Below, piece by piece: positions 1-5,894 of a DNA stretch of 8,594 bases. Made by a program: the position numbers and the translations under genes. Within the stretch, counting starts at the first letter, position 1. Every line of letters starts with the position of its first letter. Under the pieces are notes generated by a model. The model was given only the letters and a program-made list of their open reading frames with translations. It did no database searches and was not told the origin of the DNA. This DNA is from an uncultured Aquincola sp. Its GTDB lineage: Bacteria > Pseudomonadota > Gammaproteobacteria > Burkholderiales > Burkholderiaceae. The stretch lies in the NCBI GenBank assembly GCA_937883885.1, contig CAKZXL010000333.1:1-8594 (forward strand), read 5' to 3'.

Positions 1-555
1 GGTCGGGTAGGCGAAGTCGACCTTCGCATCCACCAGCATGGCCACCGCGCCGGGCGCGTGCTTGTCGGACTTCGGCGGGAAGGCGGCGGCCATGACACCG
101 TAGAGCGCGTCCAGCGACGTCATGTTGCGGTAGTCGGCACCCATGCTCAGCAGCAGGCTGATGTCGGCCTCACAGTTGCGGGTCGCGGTCTGGGCCAGCG
201 CCGCCTGCAGCAGCGTAGTGGTCTCGTCCTGGAGGAGCTCGTCGACGTTGAAGCCGCGGCTCACCGCGAAACTGTAGCCGGCAGCCAAGCCATGCCGCAG
301 ACACGCCAGCGGGAACTCGGTCGGGACGGGCGGGCCGGCGCGAGCTGGGATGGGCAGCGTCTCGAACACCAGGCTCGGGTCTTTGTTGACCAGCTGCATG
401 ACTGCGAGCGCGCGATGTTCAGAGATCGACGAAGCGAGCATCGAAATCGCCTTGGCGCGCTGCTCGCCGACGAAAACGGGCGCAGGCCGCTCAGCTGGCT
501 TGGCGGCGCCGAAGATGAGGTCAGGGGAGGTGGTGGTCGCGTCAGGCAGGGACAT
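1..555 (-). CDS. Ankyrin-repeat-like protein, 3' end outside the window
   Basis: The frame is open from ATG 555-553 to the window edge: 185 residues and no stop, so the C-terminus is missing. I see no signal peptide or membrane segment. Residues about 112-143 (TLLQAALAQ...DISLLLSMGADYRN) follow the ankyrin pattern of a TxLxxAA helix followed by a helix ending in LLxxGAD. A second, weaker unit ends at 168-180 with VAMLVDAKVD. Ankyrin repeats mediate protein-protein contacts, so a binding role is likely but the partner is unknown. The ATG was chosen because the protein-like sequence begins there and a well-spaced promoter lies about 85 bases upstream; the ribosome-binding site is poor. The gene diverges from the one at 711. 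The ankyrin call rests on pattern only. Confidence 0.6.
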   Translation of the reverse strand, partial: MSLPDATTTSPDLIFGAAKPAERPAPVFVGEQRAKAISMLASSISEHRALAVMQLVNKDPSLVFETLPIPARAGPPVPTEFPLACLRHGLAAGYSFAVSRGFNVDELLQDETTTLLQAALAQTATRNCEADISLLLSMGADYRNMTSLDALYGVMAAAFPPKSDKHAPGAVAMLVDAKVDFAYPT

Positions 556-568
556 GGTTGTACGCTCG

Positions 569-580
569 CTGGTCGACCAG
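569..580. repeat. 12-bp perfect palindrome in the ankyrin gene leader
   Basis: CTGGTCGACCAG is its own reverse complement. It lies downstream of the minus-strand promoter, 14 bases upstream of the ATG at 555, where a bound repressor or an RNA hairpin could affect expression. It shares the CTGG...CCAG arms with the palindrome at 681-696. Function is inferred. Confidence 0.4.
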
Positions 581-639
581 GGCGGTCGAGAATCGGAATG
601 TCACTGCCAAAGGGAGAGAAGCCTGGCGACGGTGTAGAG

Positions 640-668
640 AATATAACCTGCGCTGCTATTCTAGTCAA
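640..668 (-). promoter_or_regulatory. Sigma70-type promoter for the ankyrin-like gene
   Basis: Read on the minus strand, TTGACT (668-663) and TATATT (645-640) are separated by exactly 17 bases. Transcription would start near 633, leaving a leader of about 78 bases before the ATG at 555. The same AT-rich patch contains TATAAC (642-647) on the plus strand, a possible -10 for the divergent gene, but with no convincing -35. The spacing and both hexamers are seen; activity is inferred. Confidence 0.6.
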
Positions 669-680
669 GAACGCCTTGAA

Positions 681-696
681 ACTCTGGCGCCAGAGT
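681..696. repeat. 16-bp perfect palindrome, candidate operator
   Basis: ACTCTGGCGCCAGAGT is perfectly self-complementary. It sits 13 bases upstream of the -35 of the minus-strand promoter and 14 bases before the ATG of the divergent gene at 711, so one bound dimeric protein could act on both genes. No regulator in the window can be assigned to it. Confidence 0.45.
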
Positions 697-710
697 GCTT
701 TGCCTCACGC

Positions 711-1205
711 ATGGCACAGTCATCCCTCTCGGAGCGCATGGCGCGCACACGGCGCAACCAAGTCCGTGCACTCGCCGGCGAGCGCGGCCCGTTGCCTGAC
801 GAAGCGGCCAACGACGACCAGCATCCGGCGGGTGCCGGCCGGCACGAAGTCCCGCGAAGCCGGGAAAGCCTGCTGCTCGAGTTCGAGAACCTGCTGCCGG
901 CCATTGCCGGCTTCTACATCTACGCGCCGGACGAGGTCGAGTACCTGCGCGCCACGGTTTACGCGGCGACGCCGGCCGGCCACACCGAGTTGGAGCTCTG
1001 TGTGCGCCAGTGGCGCATCGACGCCATCGTCAACAATCTGCTCGGCCTGCGAAGGGACGTGGCGCAACGCGCTTGGATTCAGTTCCGGCAGTCGGTGATG
1101 GGCGAGGGCGTCGACGAGAACGGCGTGCCGTACGCTCCCGAGGCCCTTGACTGCCCACTTCCTCCGCCGGCGTCTGTGCAGGCGCCTCGAGTTGGCAGGA
1201 CCTAG
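711..1205 (+). CDS. Hypothetical protein, 164 residues
   Basis: I do not recognise this family. The frame is open upstream to a TTG at 558, but that extension is cysteine/arginine-rich and looks non-coding, so I start at ATG 711. A later ATG at 738 has a GGAG only three bases ahead of it. The first 45 or so residues are charged and probably disordered. The core, residues about 50-135 (from ESLLLEFENLLPAIAGFYIY), looks folded and alpha-helical with aromatic residues, and the tail is rich in Pro and Ala. There is no signal peptide or membrane segment. It is divergent from the ankyrin-like gene, with which it may share regulation through the palindrome at 681-696. Amino-acid texture supports a real gene; function is unknown. 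Confidence 0.55.
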   Translation: MAQSSLSERMARTRRNQVRALAGERGPLPDEAANDDQHPAGAGRHEVPRSRESLLLEFENLLPAIAGFYIYAPDEVEYLRATVYAATPAGHTELELCVRQWRIDAIVNNLLGLRRDVAQRAWIQFRQSVMGEGVDENGVPYAPEALDCPLPPPASVQAPRVGRT

Positions 1206-1352
1206 CGGCGAGCGCTTGGGCGAGGCGCTGGTCCCGCTTGGGCTTGGTGCGGCGAAAAGGGCGAAGGTGAAAACAAGGTGAGTGAGCGAGTGCCGCGCCG
1301 CTAGTCCTTCGGCGGCTGGTGAGAAGCCCGACGTTCGCACTGCCTGTGACGA

Positions 1353-1774
1353 TTAAATCTGCTTTTTGGGGGGGTTATCGCCGTCTTTGCCAGCGTCAGA
1401 CACACCCCTGATAGGGAAGCCGTCGTCCAAAGATTGCAAAATCTGCGCGTAGCGGTTGGCGATGTCCTTTGTGTCACAGGAACCGCTTTCGAGCGCGATT
1501 AGCAATATTTCGGTTTGCGAAGCGACTTTGCGGTGAAGCTGACATCGCCTTGCAAACCCGAACCCCGGTCGATTACTTGAGCGGCGGCAGGTAGGGCTGC
1601 AACCGCTGCGACCAGGTACTTGTTGGCGCCAGCGGTAGCCAGTACTGCACTCGATAGACTGGCTATCGCGACGATTAGGATTAGAGCCTGCGCCAAGTTC
1701 ATGTCAAGGTGCGCCATCTTACTGCTGCGATGGTGCCTGCGTGCAATGCGCTGATAGAGAGGATCATCTTTCAT
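1353..1774 (-). pseudogene. SLATT-like two-transmembrane protein, frameshifted
   Basis: ATG 1774 is preceded by GGAGGT four bases away. The first frame gives a charged N-terminus (MKDDPLYQRIARRHH), two hydrophobic helices at residues about 28-47 and 52-68, then drifts into KSLRKPKYC and stops at 1499-1501. Another frame, entered around 1524-1531 beside an AAA run, continues plausibly as VASQTEILLIALESGSC and DTKDIANRYAQILQSLDDGF, ending at TAA 1355-1353. Joining the two with one inserted base gives about 140 residues in the order of SLATT proteins: N-terminal helix, two TM helices, cytosolic helical tail ending in an xxIxxxYxxL segment. SLATT proteins are known as predicted membrane effectors in nucleotide-signalling and defence loci. 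The deletion could be a true mutation or a sequence error. AT content is visibly higher than in the neighbours, hinting at separate ancestry. Confidence 0.5.
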
Positions 1775-1790
1775 AGCACCTCCGGGCCAT
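1764..1790 (-). CDS. Eight-codon leader ORF overlapping the SLATT-like start
   Basis: On the minus strand a near-perfect Shine-Dalgarno GGAGGTGA (1809-1802) stands 10 bases before an ATG at 1790. That ATG opens a frame encoding MARRCYER and ending in TGA at 1766-1764. This frame overlaps the first codons of the SLATT-like gene (ATG 1774) in a different register, an arrangement typical of translational coupling. Alternatively the same Shine-Dalgarno may be fortuitous, or an in-frame GTG/TTG start near 1804-1810 may extend the main protein. Confidence 0.3.
   Translation of the reverse strand: MARRCYER
1778..1783 (-). promoter_or_regulatory. Ribosome-binding site of the SLATT-like gene
   Basis: GGAGGT on the minus strand lies four bases before ATG 1774. 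It fixes that ATG as the likely start over in-frame TTG 1810. It lies inside the 8-codon leader ORF, so leader translation would pass through it. Confidence 0.6.
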
Positions 1791-1886
1791 GAGGAAACTA
1801 TCACCTCCAACCACGCATCAACATCCCTATTAATAACGACGCCAAAAATTTCGTTGCATTCTGTCCGGCCCTTGCGGCCAGCCCGC

Positions 1887-2459
1887 CTAACGCCGAGGCC
1901 GCCGCCGGGGCACCCCGTCGTAGAGCTGCTTGCCGGAGAGATGGCGCGGCTCTGCGGTCACGAGGAGAGCGCCTTCGGGTGGTACTGGCCTCTCGCACTT
2001 CATCCTTTTCGCATCCGTCAGAGACACGGCATCCTGTAGGTCGCCGGTGATCGCCTTGATGTGTCCGATGACTTCCGGAGCGAACGTGCGCCAGCCGTGC
2101 GACGTGTCGCGGTAGCCCCCGCCAGCCAGCAACTGCCTCAAGGCGGCGAAGCGCCGCGCCTCGAGCAGTTCGCGCGCATGGCGGTATTGCGCCAGCCAGT
2201 CGTGATCGAAGGCGCTCCAGGAGGTTCGTTGCACCGGGCCCGTGCCGCGTTCGCCCGGCATGCGCGCCCGCGTCGTCAAGTCCGAGAGCCTGACCGCGAA
2301 TGCGCTGACAGACCCGGACAATCGCTGGACTCGCGGGCTGTCGGGGCCAGCTGCCAGCTGCTCGGACGCTTTTGTGATGGCCTCGTCGACGAGGCGCAAC
2401 GCATCGGCCAGGCGCTCGGTCAGATTGCGACTCGGCTGGTGGGCCATGGCGAGACTCAA
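1887..2459 (-). CDS. Hypothetical protein coupled to hipB, 190 residues
   Basis: I do not recognise this family. The start TTG (2459-2457) overlaps the hipB stop (TTGA) and has AGGAG (2469-2465) five bases upstream, so translational coupling to hipB is likely. An in-frame ATG at 2447 is the alternative and would give 186 residues. The protein is soluble and largely helical. The N-terminal part, residues about 10-65, is a run of heptad-like helix (LTERLADALRLVDEAITKAS). A middle region holds WSAFDHDWLAQYRHARELLE and GGYRDTSHGWRTF, followed by a helix at about 127-152. The tail is basic, ending in RRRPRR. There is no signal or membrane segment. Position and coupling suggest it works with, or is co-regulated with, the HipB/HipA pair; this is inference. 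Confidence 0.65.
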   Translation of the reverse strand: MSLAMAHQPSRNLTERLADALRLVDEAITKASEQLAAGPDSPRVQRLSGSVSAFAVRLSDLTTRARMPGERGTGPVQRTSWSAFDHDWLAQYRHARELLEARRFAALRQLLAGGGYRDTSHGWRTFAPEVIGHIKAITGDLQDAVSLTDAKRMKCERPVPPEGALLVTAEPRHLSGKQLYDGVPRRRPRR

Positions 2460-2776
2460 TTCTTCTCCTTGGAAACGTTGAAATCGGGCGGAAATTCCAC
2501 CGGCACCTGGGTCGCGATAAGAAGACCTGGAGAGGAGGCACTCACGACGTCGGCCAAGACATGCATAGCTTGCAAGGCCGATATCAGGTGGGCCGCCGCG
2601 ACACCCCCCTCACCCCGCTCGATGCGGTCGAGGGTTGGCGGCGAGCAACCAATCCGCCTGGCGAAAGCCTCCCGCGACTCACGGAATGCTTCTTTCCGCC
2701 CGCGTTGGATGTTGGAGCCAATTTGGACCAGTGCCTCAGCCACCTCGGTAGCCGAGTTCGGGTTGATGTCTTCCAT
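2456..2776 (-). CDS. hipB: HipB-like XRE-family antitoxin/repressor
   Basis: This 106-residue protein has a single helix-turn-helix of the Cro/C1 (XRE) type at residues about 31-65: SREAFARRIGCSPPTLDRIERGEG, with the A-R-R-G-S-T-I-E-G spacing usual for the fold. It is followed by a dimerisation-type helix (HLISALQAMHVLADVV) and a short C-terminal tail. HipB proteins neutralise the HipA kinase and repress the hip promoter as dimers on inverted repeats. Here the gene is divergent from hipA instead of directly upstream in the same operon. ATG 2776 was chosen over TTG 2785. No Shine-Dalgarno precedes it, and a TATATT at 2789-2784 would place the transcript start at or next to the ATG, so the message may be nearly leaderless. 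The XRE call is firm; the HipB role rests on adjacency to hipA. Confidence 0.75.
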   Translation of the reverse strand: MEDINPNSATEVAEALVQIGSNIQRGRKEAFRESREAFARRIGCSPPTLDRIERGEGGVAAAHLISALQAMHVLADVVSASSPGLLIATQVPVEFPPDFNVSKEKN

Positions 2777-2791
2777 GGGCGGCAATATACT
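2763..2791 (+). promoter_or_regulatory. Promoter for hipA, overlapping the hipB start
   Basis: TTGATG (2763-2768) and TATACT (2786-2791) have a 17-base spacer, and transcription would begin near 2798. Its -10 overlaps a minus-strand TATATT (2789-2784) that could serve hipB, so the two divergent promoters would compete for the same bases. The -35 lies inside the first codons of hipB. Hexamers are seen; activity is inferred. Confidence 0.5.
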
Positions 2792-2853
2792 AAACGAACC
2801 TTGATGGCAAACCTAAAGAATGCTTGAGGAACGCAAGGTTCGTTGAGGTTTAG
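2790..2853. promoter_or_regulatory. Candidate hip operator, inverted repeat array
   Basis: AACGAACCTTG (2793-2803) is the exact reverse complement of CAAGGTTCGTT (2834-2844). Allowing one mismatch the arms extend to 2790-2803 and 2834-2847. Two AACCT half-sites (2797-2801, 2810-2814) face two AGGTT half-sites (2836-2840, 2846-2850). The array covers the end of the hipA -10, its expected transcript start and leader, up to four bases from the ATG. That is where a HipB-type autorepressor would be expected to bind. Confidence 0.5.
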
Positions 2854-2856
2854 CAC

Positions 2857-4572
2857 ATGCCATCCAAGGCTTCAAGTCGACATTCACCTTCAGCAGCTGC
2901 TCCCGAGCGGGGGGCGGACAACCCGATGTCGACCATGAAGCAGATTTACGTGGCCCTCGAGCATGCCGGGAAGACGCTTCCCGTCGGAGTGCTGCGCTTC
3001 GACTCCGTGCAGGGCTTCGGGTACTTCACCTACCTCGCCAACTACGACGGTCCGCCGCTGGACCCCATCAATCTGAACTACAAGGCGCCGGTAGATCCCC
3101 GTGACCGACGCCGCCGCGGCGAACGCGTGTTCGTCGTCGATGCGACCGTGTGCCCCGGCTTGATGCATCAGGTCTTCGTCGATGCGATGCCTGGCGGCTG
3201 GGGCATGGCCGTCCTTCGGGCCGAGTACCCCGAAATCCGTCAGATGAAGGACGCCGAGCGCTTGCACTGGATGGGCGCCCGCACATCTGGCGCGCTGAGT
3301 TTCTTTGTCCAGACCCGCGCCGACGAGGTGCCTGTTCGCGGGCTTGACCAGCTGGAAGTCATCCGCGCCAAGTGTGCCGAGTTCCAAGCCAAGCTCGAGA
3401 AGATGGGCCTATCCGGCGTGCGCAACCCCGCCGTGGCATCTCACGGCGGCGTGATGCCCAAGGCATCGTATGAGGATGCCCAGGGCCGGCACTGGATCGC
3501 CAAGTTCGATCAGCCCGGGGTCGGAACTCAGGTCTCCCTCTTGGAGAACCTGACGGCCTCGATGGCGCGGCTATGCGGCATCACCATGCCCGAGACAAAG
3601 ACGCTGGCCGACGGCATGGGCGGCCACATGTTTCTGAGCGAGCGCTACGACCGAGGCGCGAACGAGCGCAACCACAAGGCTTCGTTCATGTCGCTCACCG
3701 GCGCCAGAGATGCTGGTGCGGGCGACTACCGCGACATGTTCGCAGCGCTGAAGCAGATCTGCGACCCGGTCGCTTGGCCGCAGCAGCGCGACGAGCTGCT
3801 GCGGCGCATGGCCTTCAACGTGGGTCTGAACGTCACCGACGACCACCTGCGCAATCACGAGGTGCGCCTCATGGCGTCGGGTAGCTGGGAGCTGTCGCCG
3901 GCATTCGACCTGGTGCCGGTGTCCGGTCCGGCGCCTCACCAGTGCGCCATTTTCGGCAGCGCTCGCGCCAACATCAATCTGAGCAATCCGGCGACTCGGG
4001 AACTCTGGACTCGGATTGCCCAGGAGCTCGACACGACTCCTGAGCACGTGCTCGGCCTGGTCGGCGGCGTAGCCGCCACCATCGAGGCTGAGTGGCCGTT
4101 GATGGTCGAACTTAGCGGGATGAACCGCTTCAACCAGATGAACGCCCTGATGGCGGCCGAGGTCGGTTGCGCTGTCCCATTCCCGGAGCGTGCACGCAAT
4201 CCCGTCAAGGTGCCGCTGAATGCGAAGACCAAGTCGGAGCTGGCCGAGGCCGGCAGCCTGTTGCAGCGCGCCATGGCACTCCTGAAGGGCGCCACGCCCG
4301 CCAAGGGCGAAGACCTGAGAGTGTGCAAGGCTCTGGTCCAGCTCAGCGCTGAGGTGCCGCGCCTGTCTCACCTTCTACGCGCAGCCGGCCACGTGGTTGC
4401 CTCGGAGCATCTGCTCTCGGCGCCCATGAAGAACGCCGCGCGGGCGGTTCTTGAGCCAACGTCAATTGACCCGCACGTGTGGCGCGACCTCGAGGACACC
4501 ATCTCCAGCGTCGGCGCCGCGGTGGAGGTCAGTTCGACGCCGCGGCCGTCAAGTCGCGCGGCGCCGCGCTAG
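2857..4572 (+). CDS. hipA: HipA-family serine/threonine kinase toxin, long form
   Basis: The 571 residues carry the HipA fold. The N-terminal subdomain (about 28-125) includes PVGVLRFD and FVDAMPGGWGMAVL. The kinase core has SHGGVMPKA (195-203; K202 and S195 match the E. coli loop containing phosphoserine 150), WIAKF (K216, ATP lysine), helix-C LLEN (E230), ERYDR (262-266), catalytic TDDHLRN (D328, N333) and SPAFD (D351, metal). Spacing D328-N333-D351 equals E. coli D309-N314-D332, so an active kinase is likely. Known HipA proteins phosphorylate glutamyl-tRNA synthetase and cause growth arrest; the target here is unproven. The protein is about 130 residues longer than E. coli HipA, mostly as a helical C-terminal extension. 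GAGG lies eight bases before ATG 2857; ATG 2926 or 2935, where homology begins, are alternatives. It converges with the transglycosylase gene, 23 bases away. Confidence 0.88.
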   Translation: MPSKASSRHSPSAAAPERGADNPMSTMKQIYVALEHAGKTLPVGVLRFDSVQGFGYFTYLANYDGPPLDPINLNYKAPVDPRDRRRRGERVFVVDATVCPGLMHQVFVDAMPGGWGMAVLRAEYPEIRQMKDAERLHWMGARTSGALSFFVQTRADEVPVRGLDQLEVIRAKCAEFQAKLEKMGLSGVRNPAVASHGGVMPKASYEDAQGRHWIAKFDQPGVGTQVSLLENLTASMARLCGITMPETKTLADGMGGHMFLSERYDRGANERNHKASFMSLTGARDAGAGDYRDMFAALKQICDPVAWPQQRDELLRRMAFNVGLNVTDDHLRNHEVRLMASGSWELSPAFDLVPVSGPAPHQCAIFGSARANINLSNPATRELWTRIAQELDTTPEHVLGLVGGVAATIEAEWPLMVELSGMNRFNQMNALMAAEVGCAVPFPERARNPVKVPLNAKTKSELAEAGSLLQRAMALLKGATPAKGEDLRVCKALVQLSAEVPRLSHLLRAAGHVVASEHLLSAPMKNAARAVLEPTSIDPHVWRDLEDTISSVGAAVEVSSTPRPSSRAAPR

Positions 4573-4595
4573 GCGTGTTCGCAAGGCCTGCGCAG

Positions 4596-5255
4596 TCACG
4601 CTGCCCGGGCGGCTACCTTGGCCAGCTGAGTGCGAACGCGAAGCACGTAGGATGCAAAGCGCGTGTCGCCTTCCACCAGGTTGCCGTTGTAGCGCTGAAG
4701 GGCCCGGGTCAGGTTGCCGCGGTCACGCTGCAGGTACTCCTTGAGGATTCGCGAACCGATCTGGAGGTTCTCCTCGTCGGTTGTCACGCGCATGTTGCCG
4801 TGCTCGTCCACGGGCATCTTCTCGGGGTGAAAGCGGCCGGCGACCTGCATCAGGCCGTGTGCCCAGCCTGGGTCGATGTCGTCACTCTCGACATCGGAGT
4901 TGAGGTTGCCGGCGTTGCCGTTGTGCTGGAACGAGGATTCGCGCGCCACCACGGCGAGCACCAGCAGTGGATCGAGCTCGTGGATCTTCGCGGCCTCCCT
5001 GGCCAGCTGCACGACACGCTGGGCCGTTTGGGGCTCCACCTTCCATCGGCCGGCGATGTACGCCGACAGTGCGTGCTCCTCGGCATTGAGACGGGCAGGC
5101 TGGCTGGACGGTTCGCCAGGGACAAGCGACTGGCCAGTGTCGGGCTCGATGGGGCTGAATGCCGGCGTCGGGCGTAGAGTGTGAGTCGAGGCGAGTGCGC
5201 TGGCGACGAGAACGAGGGCCATGAGGCCCGGTAGTAGTCGGTGCGAGCGAGTCAT
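4596..5255 (-). CDS. Exported lytic transglycosylase, SLT domain
   Basis: The protein has 219 residues. ATG 5255 has AGGAGG eight bases upstream, so it is preferred over in-frame ATG 5294, which has no such site and would bury the signal peptide. Residues 1-22 form a signal peptide (MTRSHRLLPGLMALVLVASALA) with no lipobox cysteine, so the product is probably periplasmic. The SLT fold covers about 88-205: DPLLVLAVVARESSF with catalytic Glu106, then HGLMQV (133-138) and ALQRYNGN (185-192). Such enzymes cleave peptidoglycan between MurNAc and GlcNAc with formation of 1,6-anhydroMurNAc. In mobile elements single-domain SLT proteins (VirB1-like) often open the wall for secretion or conjugation machines; no such machine is visible here, so that role is only possible. 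It diverges from the gene at 5369. Confidence 0.85.
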   Translation of the reverse strand: MTRSHRLLPGLMALVLVASALASTHTLRPTPAFSPIEPDTGQSLVPGEPSSQPARLNAEEHALSAYIAGRWKVEPQTAQRVVQLAREAAKIHELDPLLVLAVVARESSFQHNGNAGNLNSDVESDDIDPGWAHGLMQVAGRFHPEKMPVDEHGNMRVTTDEENLQIGSRILKEYLQRDRGNLTRALQRYNGNLVEGDTRFASYVLRVRTQLAKVAARAA

Positions 5256-5263
5256 CGGCGAGG

Positions 5264-5269
5264 CCTCCT
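5264..5269 (-). promoter_or_regulatory. Ribosome-binding site deciding the transglycosylase start
   Basis: AGGAGG on the minus strand sits eight bases before ATG 5255 and lies within the longer frame starting at 5294. It supports the shorter product, whose first residues make a normal signal peptide. Confidence 0.6.
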
Positions 5270-5307
5270 GGGCCTCAAAACAGGGTTTCTCCATGAGTGC
5301 TTGTCGG

Positions 5308-5335
5308 CGACCGCAAACGCGGTCGATCCAGGATC
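5308..5335. repeat. Two adjoining inverted repeats in a divergent intergenic region
   Basis: CGACCGC (5308-5314) pairs with GCGGTCG (5319-5325) around a four-base loop. GATCC-A-GGATC (5325-5335) follows at once. They lie between the divergent starts at 5255 (-) and 5369 (+) and could be operator sites or a leader hairpin. I found no convincing promoter hexamers around them. Confidence 0.35.
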
Positions 5336-5368
5336 ATCAAGCAAACAACATATCACCTGTACTTGCAA

Positions 5369-5764
5369 ATGGCCACTTCAGACCGACCCAGCGATGCCGA
5401 TAGGGCGCGTCGCATTGCTGACTTCGAGGCGGAGCGCGAGGAGATGGAGCGCATTAAGCGCCTGGACATCGAGGACGGTGTGCCGGCGCTCAAGCGGCTT
5501 ATCAAGGTGGCCCAGGGCAGTAGCGGCCAGTGCCCGCGCGTCGCATCGTTCCTGGCCGGCTGCTACAACGGCATACGTTGCCCAGTGGACTTGACTGACC
5601 TGCGCGCCGTGGACTTCGCCCTGTCGGAGGATATCCTCCGAGTCCTGCGCATGGACCGCTGGTGCCAACGGGAGTTGCACAACTACATCGACGACGGAAG
5701 TGCTGTCTTCGAGTCCCTCATCGCACGCTGGGGCCTGGACAAGAGCTCTGAGCGAGGCGCGTAG
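5369..5764 (+). CDS. Small accessory protein resembling the DUF7673 type
   Basis: The protein has 131 residues, is soluble, and lacks a signal peptide. The N-terminus is a charged helix (DRARRIADFEAEREEMERI). The core, residues about 37-120, reads GVPALKRLIKVAQG, then GQCPRVASFLAGCYNG, PVDLTDLRAVD and ILRVLRMD, ending with VFESLIARWGL. From memory the pattern of 'ALxRLxxVAxxxxGQxxRVAxFLxGxYNG' followed by 'DLTDLRxxD' matches a short family of unknown function common on plasmids and integrative elements of proteobacteria, annotated DUF7673; I could not check this. No biochemical function is known to me. ATG 5369 lacks a clear Shine-Dalgarno; a GTG at 5297 would add 24 residues, but that stretch contains the inverted repeats at 5308-5335 and looks non-coding. 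Confidence 0.65.
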   Translation: MATSDRPSDADRARRIADFEAEREEMERIKRLDIEDGVPALKRLIKVAQGSSGQCPRVASFLAGCYNGIRCPVDLTDLRAVDFALSEDILRVLRMDRWCQRELHNYIDDGSAVFESLIARWGLDKSSERGA

Positions 5765-5894
5765 TCCGAGTAAGAAGCCTGGCCGCGGTAGCTGTCGAGG
5801 CAGACGAGCCGATGGTCCGGGTGAGCCGCCGAGCAGGCAAGACGGCTCTGGCCTTCTTCAGGCATCTCGAAGCGTCTGCAGCTCCCGCCACACC

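Noticed and set aside
720..1340. Long open frame on the minus strand
   Set aside because: Arg/Ala/Pro-rich shadow of the plus-strand gene at 711-1205; no ribosome-binding site and no folded-looking segments.
1206..1352. Small gene or terminator between the 164-residue gene and the SLATT-like remnant
   Set aside because: No start with a ribosome-binding site yields a credible peptide; a GCCGC/GCGGC stem near 1294-1315 lacks a T-run.
1515..1535. Programmed -1 frameshift in the SLATT-like gene
   Set aside because: No X-XXY-YYZ slippery heptamer in the zero frame and no clear downstream stem; a simple one-base loss explains it better.
2061..2804. Open frame of 247 codons on the plus strand
   Set aside because: Antisense to both the hipB-like gene and the coupled 190-residue gene, whose minus-strand products have recognisable helix patterns and start signals.
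3571..4371. Open frame of 266 codons antisense to hipA
   Set aside because: Lies wholly opposite the hipA kinase core; His/Arg/Gln-rich composition typical of a shadow in GC-rich DNA.
4573..4595. Terminator between the convergent hipA and transglycosylase genes
   Set aside because: The 23-base gap has no stable stem followed by a T-run on either strand.
4479..5177. Open frame of 232 codons on the plus strand
   Set aside because: Mirror of the lytic transglycosylase, which has a catalytic motif and signal peptide on the other strand.
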